A stretch of 64,000 nt of DNA from Streptomyces lavendofoliae (GTDB lineage: Bacteria; Actinomycetota; Actinomycetes; Streptomycetales; Streptomycetaceae), in contig NZ_BMTP01000004.1 in NCBI RefSeq assembly GCF_014649735.1, forward strand, positions 310,001 to 374,000, written 5' to 3'. Positions within the stretch are counted from its first letter, which is position 1, and every line of letters begins with the position of its first letter. This document shows, piece by piece, positions 8,941 to 16,679 of this stretch. The notes under the pieces are model-generated. The model saw only the letters and a list, made by a program, of their open reading frames with translations. It was not told the origin of the DNA and made no database searches. The translations under genes and the position numbers were made by a program.

Positions 8941-9030
8941 ATCCGATAAATAAAATAAATGTTCGAATTCGGTCACCGATCTGCCGGAACCGGTCCGACC
9001 AATCACAAAAAAATTCAGTGATATCAGCCA
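8941..9030. promoter_or_regulatory. AT-rich upstream region of sepX
   Basis: The 167-nt gap before sepX contains a conspicuous AT-rich patch in very GC-rich surroundings: runs such as ATAAATAAAATAAAT near 8946 and ACAAAAAAATTCAG near 9005. Small palindromes (TTCGAATTCGG, CCGGAACCGG) lie between them. This is most likely the promoter/regulatory region; I could not fix a -35/-10 pair. Confidence 0.4.
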
Positions 9031-9094
9031 GATCGTGCGACACACCGGCCCAATTGGCCGATGGCCGGATGCGAACCCCTCTACGGTGTGAGGC

Positions 9095-10165
9095 GTGAGC
9101 AGCAGCGGCCTCATCTACGCAGTCATCGTCGGGGCCTGGGCCGCCTACCTGGTGCCGATGTGGCTCCGCAGGCAGGACGAGCTGAACGAGGCCCGTCCGA
9201 CGGAACGCTTCAGCACCGCCATCCGGCTCCTTTCCGGACGGGCGGGCATGGAGCGCCGGTACGCCAAGGAGTTGCGCGAGCGGGGCGCCGAACAGGCGGC
9301 CGAGCCCGACGTCGACCCGGACGCCGAGACCCAGCACCTCAGCTCGGTCGACGTCCGGGCCTTCGCCGCGCCCCCGGACCGTACGGAGGCGCGCCTGGAG
9401 GTCCCCGCGGCACCGCCCGCCGGGCCACGCCCCGCGCGGCGCCCCCGGCCCGCGGGGGCGGCGGGGGCCGCCGCCGAACGGGCCCGGCGCTCGAAGGTCC
9501 TGGCCCGGCGCAGGCGCACCACGGTCGTCCTCTTCCTGGCGTTCACGCTCGGCGCGATCGTCGCGGCCGTCGGCGGCCTGGCGTTCCTGTGGGCCCCGGG
9601 CGTCCCCGCCGTCCTGCTCAGCGCGTACATCGTGCACCTGCGGGCCCAGGAGCGGCGGCGCTTCGTGTACGTCATGGACCGGCGCCGCGCCGAGGCCGCG
9701 GCCCAGCGCCTGCGGGAGAACCGCCCCCAGGGCCGGCCGGCCCCGGACCGGGCCGAGGCGCCCGAGGTCCGCCACCCGGAGCCCGAGCCGGAGCCCGCCC
9801 CGGCGCTCACCCCGCAGGAGGCCGGGCGCCGCGCGCTGGTCGAGCAGACCGACCACGCCGAGTGGGTGGACCAGCAGCGCGACCACGGCCCCACCCGGGG
9901 CGACAGCTGGGACCCGGTCCCCGTGCCGCTGCCCACGTACGTCACCGCGCCGGTCGCCCCCCGCGCCACCGGCGGCGTCGACGTCACCGACCCGGAGACC
10001 TGGAGCGCGGCGCGCTCCTCCGCGGCGGAGCCCACCCCGCCGCCGGCCACCCGGCAGAACCCGCACCCGAGCCCGCACCCGCCGCGCCGCTCCCACGACC
10101 ACGGCAGGACGCCCCTCTTCGACCAGTACGCGGACGAGGACCGCCCGCGCGCGGCCAACGAGTGA
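9095..10165 (+). CDS. sepX: Divisome membrane protein SepX/GlpR
   Basis: This 356-residue membrane protein has one N-terminal transmembrane helix (residues ~5-23, ending YLVPMWLRRQDE), a charged cytoplasmic stretch, a helical pair at ~142-185, and a long Pro/Glu/Arg-rich C-terminal tail. The topology, the N-terminal motif and the neighbouring glp gene fit the SepX/GlpR family. Streptomyces SepX is needed for FtsZ ring stability and sporulation septation; corynebacterial GlpR is the membrane receptor of Glp. The start is GTG 9095, preceded by GTGAGGC. Assignment rests on recognition of topology and context, not on catalytic motifs. Confidence 0.75.
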   Translation: MSSSGLIYAVIVGAWAAYLVPMWLRRQDELNEARPTERFSTAIRLLSGRAGMERRYAKELRERGAEQAAEPDVDPDAETQHLSSVDVRAFAAPPDRTEARLEVPAAPPAGPRPARRPRPAGAAGAAAERARRSKVLARRRRTTVVLFLAFTLGAIVAAVGGLAFLWAPGVPAVLLSAYIVHLRAQERRRFVYVMDRRRAEAAAQRLRENRPQGRPAPDRAEAPEVRHPEPEPEPAPALTPQEAGRRALVEQTDHAEWVDQQRDHGPTRGDSWDPVPVPLPTYVTAPVAPRATGGVDVTDPETWSAARSSAAEPTPPPATRQNPHPSPHPPRRSHDHGRTPLFDQYADEDRPRAANE

Positions 10166-10251
10166 GGGCGTCGTGACGCCGTCCGTGGCCGCCGGGCAGG
10201 ACCGGATTTCCGAGCACCCGGATCGGGATGCTAATGTTTCACACGTCGCAA

Positions 10252-10325
10252 GGGCCTGTGGCGCAGTCTGGTAGCGCACCTCGTTCGCATCGAGGGGGTC
10301 TGGGGTTCAAATCCCCACAGGTCCA
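10252..10325 (+). tRNA. tRNA-Ala (anticodon CGC)
   Basis: A 74-nt cloverleaf: acceptor GGGCCTG pairs with CAGGTCC, the D-stem is GCGC/GCGC, the anticodon stem CCTCG/CGAGG holds loop TTCGCAT, and the T-arm is TGGGG-TTCAAAT-CCCCA. The anticodon is CGC, which reads the Ala codon GCG. The 3' CCA is not encoded (the gene ends ...GTCCA). A strong terminator follows within 8 nt. Confidence 0.96.
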
Positions 10326-10332
10326 CGCAACA

Positions 10333-10370
10333 TCGAAGCCCCCGCCGGAGAAATCCGGCGGGGGCTTCGA
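10333..10370 (+). terminator. tRNA-Ala terminator
   Basis: A perfect 17-bp stem (10333-10349 with 10354-10370) closed by a GAAA tetraloop, immediately downstream of tRNA-Ala. It is among the strongest hairpins in the window. Confidence 0.85.
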
Positions 10371-10878
10371 GCTGTTGTACGGCGGCGCAGTGCGGCGATC
10401 GCTGCGGATCCGGCCTGTCCGGGCGGTCCCGCTCACCACCCGGCGTGCCGGCGCCGTACGGGTCGTGATCTCCGGCCCCATGACCCCACCCACCCCGCAC
10501 CGGTCCCGCGCTGATCCGGCCGGCCCGCCGCCGGCGACGTCCGGCCGCCCGGTGTCCTCCACCCGCGTCGGCTCGTCCGGCGAACCGTATGGCGAACCGT
10601 CCGGCGGGGTGGTGGCGATCGCGGGCGGCCGGGCGGGGTGGGGCCCGCGCGGGTGGAATGGGGGCGGAGGCGGCTTGGCGGCGGAACTCTTGTTCCATAC
10701 CGGCGGGTTATGGAAAGCTGTGCAGCCCTACCGGCCCAACAGGGCTTTTTCGAGCGGCAGTTCCCATTACGGGATGATGTCGGCCCTCAAAAGGGAATCG
10801 TGCCGACCCAGGTATGTACCAATCAGGCTGCGTTCACCTTCAGCCCCCCATCGCAATGCCCTGAACGGAAAAACACCC
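10371..10878. other. 508-nt non-coding leader before the sigma-like fusion gene
   Basis: No convincing gene is visible here: an open frame crosses it, but that frame begins upstream of and runs through the tRNA. It holds a candidate ECF-type promoter (10683-10709) and ends with a weak ribosome-binding sequence (CGGAAAA) before ATG 10879. A long 5' untranslated leader is possible if that promoter is used. Confidence 0.5.
10683..10709 (+). promoter_or_regulatory. Candidate ECF-sigma promoter
   Basis: GGAAC (10683-10687) and GTT (10707-10709) are separated by 19 nt, resembling the GGAAC...GTT form of Streptomyces extracytoplasmic-function sigma promoters, though the spacing is 1-2 nt long. GGAAC also forms an inverted repeat with GTTCC (10692-10696). 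The downstream gene encodes a sigma-like/zinc-finger fusion, which makes autoregulation an attractive but untested idea. Confidence 0.3.
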
Positions 10879-12723
10879 ATGCCCTTTCCCCGTCCCGAGC
10901 ATTCCGTCCCGCCGCCGCCCCCCTACGCGCCCACGTCCGGAGGGTCGGACACGGCGCTCGCCGGCCTGCTGGGCGCGGCGCCCGGCAGCCCGGCCGGTGC
11001 GGCGGCGGACGCCTACCCGGCGACCGCGCTCATGGCGCGGCACTGCGGCGCGGTGAGCGACTACGCCACACTGCTCACCGGCTCGCGCGCCCACGCCTCG
11101 ATGGCGGTGTCCGCCGCCTTCGCACGGGTCCTGGACGAACTGCGGGACGGTGACGCGGCAACGGCGCAGGCGGCGCTGCGGCCCCGGCTGCTGGTGGCCG
11201 TGCGCCGTACCGTCGCGCAGTGGGCGGGGGACCCGCGCGTGGCCGCCCTGCTGACCGGGGTGTCCGCCCCGTCGGAGCCGGGGCCCGACCGGCAGCTCCT
11301 CGCCCGCGCCTTCGCGGCATTGCCCGGACCGGCGCAGGTACTGCTGTGGCACCGTGAGGTCGAGGCGGAGGGGATATCCATTCCGGCCGCATTGCTGGCC
11401 GTCGATCCCCGAACCGCCACGGCACGACTCGAAGAGGCCCGTGAACTGTTGCGCGCCGGCTGTCTGCGCGCTCACGCGGAACTCGCGGCGGACCCGGAAT
11501 GCCGGCACTACAACCGGCTGCTCGACATATCGCTGCGCCGGGGCGGCGAGCTGATCCCGGACATCCGCCGGCATTTGTCGAAGTGCCGGCACTGTCGTTA
11601 CGCGGCGGACCAGTTGAGCCATTCCGACGGGCGGCTGGCGCTGCTGCTGGCCGAGGCCGTCCTCGGTGAGGGCGCCGCCGGGTACGTCGCCTCCCGGCCG
11701 GCCCGCTCCCGTCCGCGTACCGGAACGGACGCCGGGGCCCCGGCGGAGGCGCGCCGGACCGGGCGCCACTCCCGGGCCGTGCCGGCGGGCGCCGCCCGGC
11801 GTCTCGCGGGGGCGGTGCCGGGAGGGGGAGCGCTCCTGGTGGGGCTGGGGCTGGTGATGACCGGTGTCCTGGGTGTGGCCGCCGTGGCGGCCCTGTGGGA
11901 GGGCCCCGATGGCGGCGGGCGCGGCGCCGGGGCGGTGGCCCCGCCGGGCGGTGCCACTCCGGTGCCGGGCTCGCCGCCCGGCGCCGCGTCCCGGCCGCCC
12001 GCGTCCGCCGGGCACGCCACCGGGACGCTGAACACCCGGCTGCGCAACGCCGCGACGGCGCTGTGCCTGGACATCCGGGACGGCCGGCCGCTGGTGGGCG
12101 CCGAACTGACGCTGGCGTCCTGCTCGGGGTCCCCGACGCAGGGCTGGCGCTACGAGCGGGACGGGCTGCTGCACAGCGTGGCGGCCCCGGATCTGTGCCC
12201 GCACTCGCAGGAGCCCTCCGGGGTGGCGGTGCTGCGGCTGTGCGCGACGCAGGCCGCGGTGACCGTGCGCTACGACCTGAGCGTCCGGGGGGACGTGGTG
12301 CCCCGGTGGCACGCGGGCCTGGGGCTGGTGCCGTCCGCCGCGCGGGCGGGGGCGACCGTGGTGGTCAAGGTGCGGGACGGGTCGCCCGAGCAGCGCTGGC
12401 TGACCGACGGCGCCGGCACCGCGCCCTCGCCCCGCCGGGCCGTCGATGACATCGATGCCACCGAGGGCGCCGGGGCGGTGGGAGGGGACGCCGCTCCGGG
12501 CTCGGCTCGGGGGTCGGTTCCGGGTTCCGTCCAGGGCCCCGCCGAGGGTACGGGCGGGGGCTCGGTGCCCCATTCCGCCCCCCGCTTCGCCAAGGATCCC
12601 GCGCCGGGAGCGGCCGGCGGGGCCGTGCCGGGCGAGCGGCCCGGCGTCCGGGGCGTCAGCGACCCGGCCCCCGGCGCGGAGTCCGGTGCCGTGCTTCCGC
12701 GCGCCGCGGCCGGCGCGCGCTGA
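10879..12723 (+). CDS. Sigma-like/zinc-finger/transmembrane/ricin-lectin fusion protein
   Basis: This 614-residue multi-domain protein reads in order as follows. Residues ~45-205 resemble ECF sigma factor regions 2 and 4, including an ALPGPAQVLLWHREVEGIS-like segment (the typical E of region 4 is present). H232-x3-C236-x2-C239 is the HX3CX2C motif of zinc-binding anti-sigma domains. A transmembrane helix lies at ~310-340. Residues ~380-510 form a ricin-type beta-trefoil with QGWRY and EQRWL (QxW-like) repeats, and a Gly/Pro/Ala-rich tail follows. It may be a membrane-tethered sensor with an extracellular carbohydrate-binding module; the sigma-like part may no longer bind promoters. ATG 10879 is the first in-frame start after the non-coding leader. 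It converges with a secreted protease. Confidence 0.7.
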   Translation: MPFPRPEHSVPPPPPYAPTSGGSDTALAGLLGAAPGSPAGAAADAYPATALMARHCGAVSDYATLLTGSRAHASMAVSAAFARVLDELRDGDAATAQAALRPRLLVAVRRTVAQWAGDPRVAALLTGVSAPSEPGPDRQLLARAFAALPGPAQVLLWHREVEAEGISIPAALLAVDPRTATARLEEARELLRAGCLRAHAELAADPECRHYNRLLDISLRRGGELIPDIRRHLSKCRHCRYAADQLSHSDGRLALLLAEAVLGEGAAGYVASRPARSRPRTGTDAGAPAEARRTGRHSRAVPAGAARRLAGAVPGGGALLVGLGLVMTGVLGVAAVAALWEGPDGGGRGAGAVAPPGGATPVPGSPPGAASRPPASAGHATGTLNTRLRNAATALCLDIRDGRPLVGAELTLASCSGSPTQGWRYERDGLLHSVAAPDLCPHSQEPSGVAVLRLCATQAAVTVRYDLSVRGDVVPRWHAGLGLVPSAARAGATVVVKVRDGSPEQRWLTDGAGTAPSPRRAVDDIDATEGAGAVGGDAAPGSARGSVPGSVQGPAEGTGGGSVPHSAPRFAKDPAPGAAGGAVPGERPGVRGVSDPAPGAESGAVLPRAAAGAR

Positions 12724-12751
12724 GCGCCGGCGGGGGCAGCCCCGCCGGCGC
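12724..12751. terminator. Bidirectional hairpin between convergent genes
   Basis: GCGCCGGCGGGG (12724-12735) pairs perfectly with 12740-12751 around a GCAG loop. It starts at the stop codon of the fusion gene and lies 11 nt from the stop of the converging protease gene. Confidence 0.75.
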
Positions 12752-12762
12752 CGCCGCACCCG

Positions 12763-13731
12763 CTACGAGACCTGGGCCTTGTCGTACAGGGCCTTGGCCT
12801 CGTTGCCGAAGTACGGACCGAACATCCGGTTCGGCAGGAAGGTGTAGCCGAAGCTGTTCACCGAGACCTGGAGGCCCGTGCCGGCCGTCTCGCTGAAGCC
12901 GGTGAACCAGGGTCCGCCGCTGGAGCCGCCGGTCATGTTGCAGCCCAGGCTGTGGTCCTGGGAGAAGAGGAAGTCCTTGGAGGAGTTTCCGCTGCAGTAG
13001 ACCAGCTTGGAGCCGTCGTACGGGGAGGCGGCCGGGAAGCCGAAGGCGTACATCGGCTTGTTGTAGCCGCCGTTGAACTGGATGCCCTGGGCGCCGGTGA
13101 CGGAGGTGAGCTGCTGTCCGTTCAGCGGTGCGACGACGGCCGCGCCGATGTCGTGGTTGATGTCCTCGCTCGCCTCCCACTGGGGGGTGGTCAGCGTCTT
13201 GGCCGCGGTCCACTGGCCGTAGGGCGCCTGACCGTTGGCGTACGCGGGGACGAACACCCAGTTGGTGTGCCAGTTGCCCTGGTACTTCACGCAGTGCCCG
13301 GCCGTGATCACCGTGCTGCCGTTCTGGCTGGTCACGGCGTTGCCGGAACAGGAGGCCGTACGGCCCTGCATGGTGAAGAAGACGCGCCCGGAGGTCTTCA
13401 CCACGGCGCCGCCGCCGGTCCAGGCGCCGCCCGCCTGGGGGAAGGCGGTGGGGGCGACGGTCGTGGGGGTGCCGCCGGGCCGCGGGGCCCTGAGCTTCTT
13501 GGCGGCGCCGGGGGTGAGCCGCAGGTCGAGCGGGGTGGCGGCGCGCATCCGCTCGGCGGTCCAGAAGGTGCGCGCCCGGTGCTGTTCGGTGGTGGTGACG
13601 GTCCTGGTGGCGGGAGCGGGGGTCGGGGCGGGTGCCGGCGGGGCCGCGGTGGCGGCGGTGGCCGACAGGGTGCCGGTGATCAGGGCTCCGACGGTCAGCA
13701 GGACGCCCGTGGCGGTGCGATGGCCTCTCAC
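12763..13731 (-). CDS. Secreted trypsin-like serine protease
   Basis: This 322-residue exported protease has a signal peptide at residues 1-30 (basic start, hydrophobic core, ATAATAA region) and a propeptide-like stretch to ~100. The chymotrypsin-fold catalytic domain has triad residues His146 (AGHC), Asp194 (HDIG) and Ser271 (GGSSGGP). The NMTGGSSGGP form and paired cysteines resemble Streptomyces V8/glutamyl-endopeptidase-like S1 proteases. GTG 13731 is chosen because GAAGGAG lies 7 nt upstream; an ATG 4 nt earlier opens a different frame. The extracellular target is unknown. Confidence 0.88.
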   Translation of the reverse strand: MRGHRTATGVLLTVGALITGTLSATAATAAPPAPAPTPAPATRTVTTTEQHRARTFWTAERMRAATPLDLRLTPGAAKKLRAPRPGGTPTTVAPTAFPQAGGAWTGGGAVVKTSGRVFFTMQGRTASCSGNAVTSQNGSTVITAGHCVKYQGNWHTNWVFVPAYANGQAPYGQWTAAKTLTTPQWEASEDINHDIGAAVVAPLNGQQLTSVTGAQGIQFNGGYNKPMYAFGFPAASPYDGSKLVYCSGNSSKDFLFSQDHSLGCNMTGGSSGGPWFTGFSETAGTGLQVSVNSFGYTFLPNRMFGPYFGNEAKALYDKAQVS

Positions 13732-13912
13732 GCATGTCTCCTTCTGCCGTGCCCGGTGCGCGGCCGGCGCGGCCGGGCAGGGTGGGGGAACGAAGAGCGG
13801 TGCGGATCGACGTGCGTGAGGCAGGGTGCCATGAACAGCGCCGCTTTGTCAGGAGCGCATCACCGTGAGTTCACCGGACGGCCCATTCGGCCGTCACTCC
13901 GGGCGTACGGCG

Positions 13913-14401
13913 TCACTTCAGCGGCTTGGCGAAACAGCGACTGCTCTCGTACTCGCGGTAGTAGCCGAACTTGGCGCAGGGCGCGTAGCCGCTGGACACG
14001 TACAGCGCGATGGCCTCCGGCTGGGCGTCGCCGGTCTCCAGCACCATCCGGGTGCGGCCGGCGGCACGGGCGTCGTCCTCCAGGGCGGCGAGGACGCGGC
14101 GGGCGAGACCGAGGCCGCGGGCCTCCGGGATCACGTACATGCGCTTGAGCTCGGCGTCGCCGTCGGCGTACCCCTCCTCGTTCCGCTCCTGCGAGCGCCA
14201 GCCGCCGGTGGCCACCGGGCGCTCGTGCTCGTCGTACGCGATGAGGTACAGGCCGCGCGGCGGGCGGAACATCGACGGGTCGAGCGGTGTGAGATCGCCC
14301 TCGTCGCCGTACCGCTCGGCGTACTCGAGCTGCACCATGTCGTTGAGCTTGCGGGCGTCGGGGTGGTCGAACGGCCGGGTCTGAATAATCATGCGGGGCA
14401 T
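13913..14401 (-). CDS. GNAT family N-acetyltransferase
   Basis: This 162-residue acetyltransferase has a clear acetyl-CoA site: ELKRMYVIPEARGLGLARRVLAALE (motif A) and an AIALYVSSGYAPCAKFGYY motif B. The substrate is unknown. The first Met is at 14401, with an alternative at 14392 (MIIQTRPF), and neither has a good ribosome-binding site. It is divergent from xth across 50 bp, so the two genes probably share a small promoter region. Confidence 0.85.
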   Translation of the reverse strand: MPRMIIQTRPFDHPDARKLNDMVQLEYAERYGDEGDLTPLDPSMFRPPRGLYLIAYDEHERPVATGGWRSQERNEEGYADGDAELKRMYVIPEARGLGLARRVLAALEDDARAAGRTRMVLETGDAQPEAIALYVSSGYAPCAKFGYYREYESSRCFAKPLK

Positions 14402-14439
14402 CGTACAATCATGCGGAGTGGTCTTCGAGGCGCTGTCGG

Positions 14440-14445
14440 TAGGGT
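14440..14445 (+). promoter_or_regulatory. -10 element consistent with a leaderless xth transcript
   Basis: TAGGGT lies exactly 6 nt before the xth ATG and no ribosome-binding sequence is present. A transcript starting at or next to A14452 would therefore be leaderless. The -35 region is weak (GTGGTC-like). Confidence 0.4.
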
Positions 14446-14451
14446 TCGCGC

Positions 14452-15249
14452 ATGCTCATTGTGACGTCCGTGAACGTGAACGGTCTGCGTGCCGCCGCCA
14501 AGAAGGGGTTCGTGGAGTGGCTGGCCGCCACCGAGGCCGATGTGGTGTGCCTCCAGGAGGTGCGGGCCGAGGAGTCCCAGCTGCCCGAGGCGGTCCGCGC
14601 GCCCGAGGGCTGGCACACCGTGCACGCCCCGGCCGCCGCGAAGGGCCGCGCGGGCGTAGCGATCTACAGCAGGCGTGAGCCGGACGCGGTACGCATCGGG
14701 TTCGGGTCGAGTGAGTTCGACGCCACCGGCCGGTACGTCGAGGCCGACCTGCCCGGCGTCACGGTCGCCAGCCTGTACCTGCCCTCGGGCGAGGTCGGCA
14801 CCGAGCGGCAGGACGAGAAGACCCGCTTCATGGACGAGTTCCTGCCCTACCTGAAGGGGCTCCGCGAGCGCGCGGCGGCCGACGGCCGCGAGGTGGTCGT
14901 CTGCGGCGACTGGAACATCGCCCACCAGGAGGCCGACCTGAAGAACTGGAAGGCCAACCGGAAGAGCTCCGGCTTCCTCCCCGAGGAGCGGGAGTGGCTG
15001 ACCCGCGTCTTCGACGAGGCGTCGTACGTGGACGTCGTACGCGCCCTGCACCCCGGCCAGGAGGGCCCGTACTCCTGGTGGTCCTACCGCGGCCGGGCGT
15101 TCGACAACGACGCGGGCTGGCGCATCGACCTCCAGGTGGCGACGCCGGGCCTCGCCGCCCGCGCGGCCAAGGCGTGGGTGGAGCGCGCCGCCGCGCACGG
15201 TGAGCGGTGGAGCGACCACGCCCCGGTGACGGCGGCGTACGAGCTGTGA
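14452..15249 (+). CDS. xth: Exodeoxyribonuclease III
   Basis: Xth removes nucleotides 3' to 5' from duplex DNA and cleaves at abasic sites in base excision repair. The 265-residue protein has the exonuclease-endonuclease-phosphatase motifs: VNVNGLRAA at the start, CLQEVR (metal-binding Glu), CGDWNIAHQ (catalytic Asp/Asn), YSWWSYRG and the terminal WSDHAPV with the catalytic Asp-His. Length and motif spacing are normal. The ATG at 14452 lacks a ribosome-binding site. Confidence 0.95.
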   Translation: MLIVTSVNVNGLRAAAKKGFVEWLAATEADVVCLQEVRAEESQLPEAVRAPEGWHTVHAPAAAKGRAGVAIYSRREPDAVRIGFGSSEFDATGRYVEADLPGVTVASLYLPSGEVGTERQDEKTRFMDEFLPYLKGLRERAAADGREVVVCGDWNIAHQEADLKNWKANRKSSGFLPEEREWLTRVFDEASYVDVVRALHPGQEGPYSWWSYRGRAFDNDAGWRIDLQVATPGLAARAAKAWVERAAAHGERWSDHAPVTAAYEL

Positions 15250-15359
15250 GGCCGTCGCGCGGAAGCGGGAGCGGCTGATCCGCGTCCGCAAGTGAGGGTG
15301 TGTCAGCGCTGGTGTGGCGAAGCTCACTTCGGGGGATGCTTCTGGCAAGGTGAGGCGGT

Positions 15360-16637
15360 GTGCGATTCACCGCCGTGCGGACGCCGCTGAAGCCAGCCCT
15401 GATCGCGGCCGTCGCGTGCGGCGCGCTGATCGCCGCCACCGTACAGACGTCGGCCACCGTCCCGGTTCCCGCCGCCGCGATCCCCGCCGGGACGCCCGAC
15501 GTCCTCCTCACCGACCAGGCCTCCAAGCGCGTCCTGCTCCTGGACGGCGGGCGGCGCGCGTGGGACCCGGGTGCCGATCCGGCCGTCGTGAAGTGGGCGT
15601 TCTCGCCGGTCGGGGACGCCCGGTACGCGGACCTGGAGCCGGAGGCCAGCTGGGTGCACCCCAGTGAGGCCAAGGTGCGCAGGTGGCGCGGCAGGACGTA
15701 CGTGCTGACGGTGGCCTCGTTCGGATTCGCGGCGGTGGTCGCGTACCCCTCCGGCGCGCGGTACTGGGGCGCCGCGCTCTCACCGGGCACCATCCGGCAC
15801 AACCCGCACAGCATCGAGCTGCTGCCGGACGGGAACGTCGCCGTCGCGGGCAGCACCGGCGGCGTCGTGCGGCTGTACGCCGCCTCCCAAGGCCGGGCCG
15901 GCGTGCCGTACGTCGACCACCCCCTGAAGGACGCGCACGGGCTGCACTGGGACGGCGGGCGGCGGGTGCTGTGGGCGCTGGGCGGCGACCGGCTGGTGGC
16001 GCTGCGGGTGGGCGGCACGGCGGCGCGGCCGACGCTCCGGGAGGTCGCCGGGGCGCGGCTGCCGGCTCCGCACGGCCACGACCTGGGGCCGGTGGCGGGC
16101 GACCCGGACCGGCTGTGGGTGAGCAGCGGCTCCGCCGTCCACCAGTACGAGAAGAGCACCGGGACCTTCCGGCGCGACTTCCCGGGCGCGGCGGGCATCA
16201 GCAGGGCGCGGGTCAAGGCGGTGGGCGACGACCCGGTGACCGGGCAGGTGATCTCGACGGTGCCGGAGCGGGGCCTGGGGGAGACCTGGTGGACGCGGAC
16301 CGTGGCCGTGCACCGCCCGGCCGGGCGCTACCGGTTGGCGGGCGGGGGCATCTACAAGGCGCGCTGGTGGACCGCGTGGTGCGACCGGTGGGGCGGGGCG
16401 GGTGGTGGGGGTGGTTCAGGCGGGCCGGGTGGTTCCGGCGGGCCGGGCGGGTCGGTCGGTTCAGGCGGACCGGGGGGCCCGGGGACGTCGGCCGTGGCGG
16501 TGGTGCCCGGTGGGGCGTTCGCGGCGGGTGCGGCGGTGGTGCCCCGGGCGGTGGGTATGTCCGGCCGGGCCGGTGGGGCGGATGCGCCGGGCGCGGGCGG
16601 TGCGGGCGGTGCCGCGGGGTGGTGGTGCCGTCCGTAG
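15360..16637 (+). CDS. Secreted DUF6528-like beta-propeller protein with Gly-rich tail
   Basis: This 425-residue protein has a signal peptide (residues ~1-40). The body resembles the actinobacterial DUF6528 family: repeated strands such as DVLLTDQASKRVLLLD, HNPHSIELLPDGNVAVAGSTG and HGLHWDGGRRVLWALGGDRL suggest a six- or seven-bladed propeller. Its biochemical role is unknown. The conserved part seems to end near YKARWWTAW (residue ~340). The last ~85 residues are Gly/Ser/Pro repeats and low complexity, possibly a recent loss of the original stop. GTG 15360 follows AAGGTGAGG. Confidence 0.7.
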   Translation: MRFTAVRTPLKPALIAAVACGALIAATVQTSATVPVPAAAIPAGTPDVLLTDQASKRVLLLDGGRRAWDPGADPAVVKWAFSPVGDARYADLEPEASWVHPSEAKVRRWRGRTYVLTVASFGFAAVVAYPSGARYWGAALSPGTIRHNPHSIELLPDGNVAVAGSTGGVVRLYAASQGRAGVPYVDHPLKDAHGLHWDGGRRVLWALGGDRLVALRVGGTAARPTLREVAGARLPAPHGHDLGPVAGDPDRLWVSSGSAVHQYEKSTGTFRRDFPGAAGISRARVKAVGDDPVTGQVISTVPERGLGETWWTRTVAVHRPAGRYRLAGGGIYKARWWTAWCDRWGGAGGGGGSGGPGGSGGPGGSVGSGGPGGPGTSAVAVVPGGAFAAGAAVVPRAVGMSGRAGGADAPGAGGAGGAAGWWCRP

Positions 16638-16679
16638 GGGCCGGTTCCCCGGGCCCGATCCGCCCCCCGCCGGCCGCGG

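Noticed and set aside
10228..10878. Coding extension of the sigma-like fusion through the tRNA
   Set aside because: The frame passes through tRNA-Ala and its terminator hairpin, so it cannot be part of the protein.
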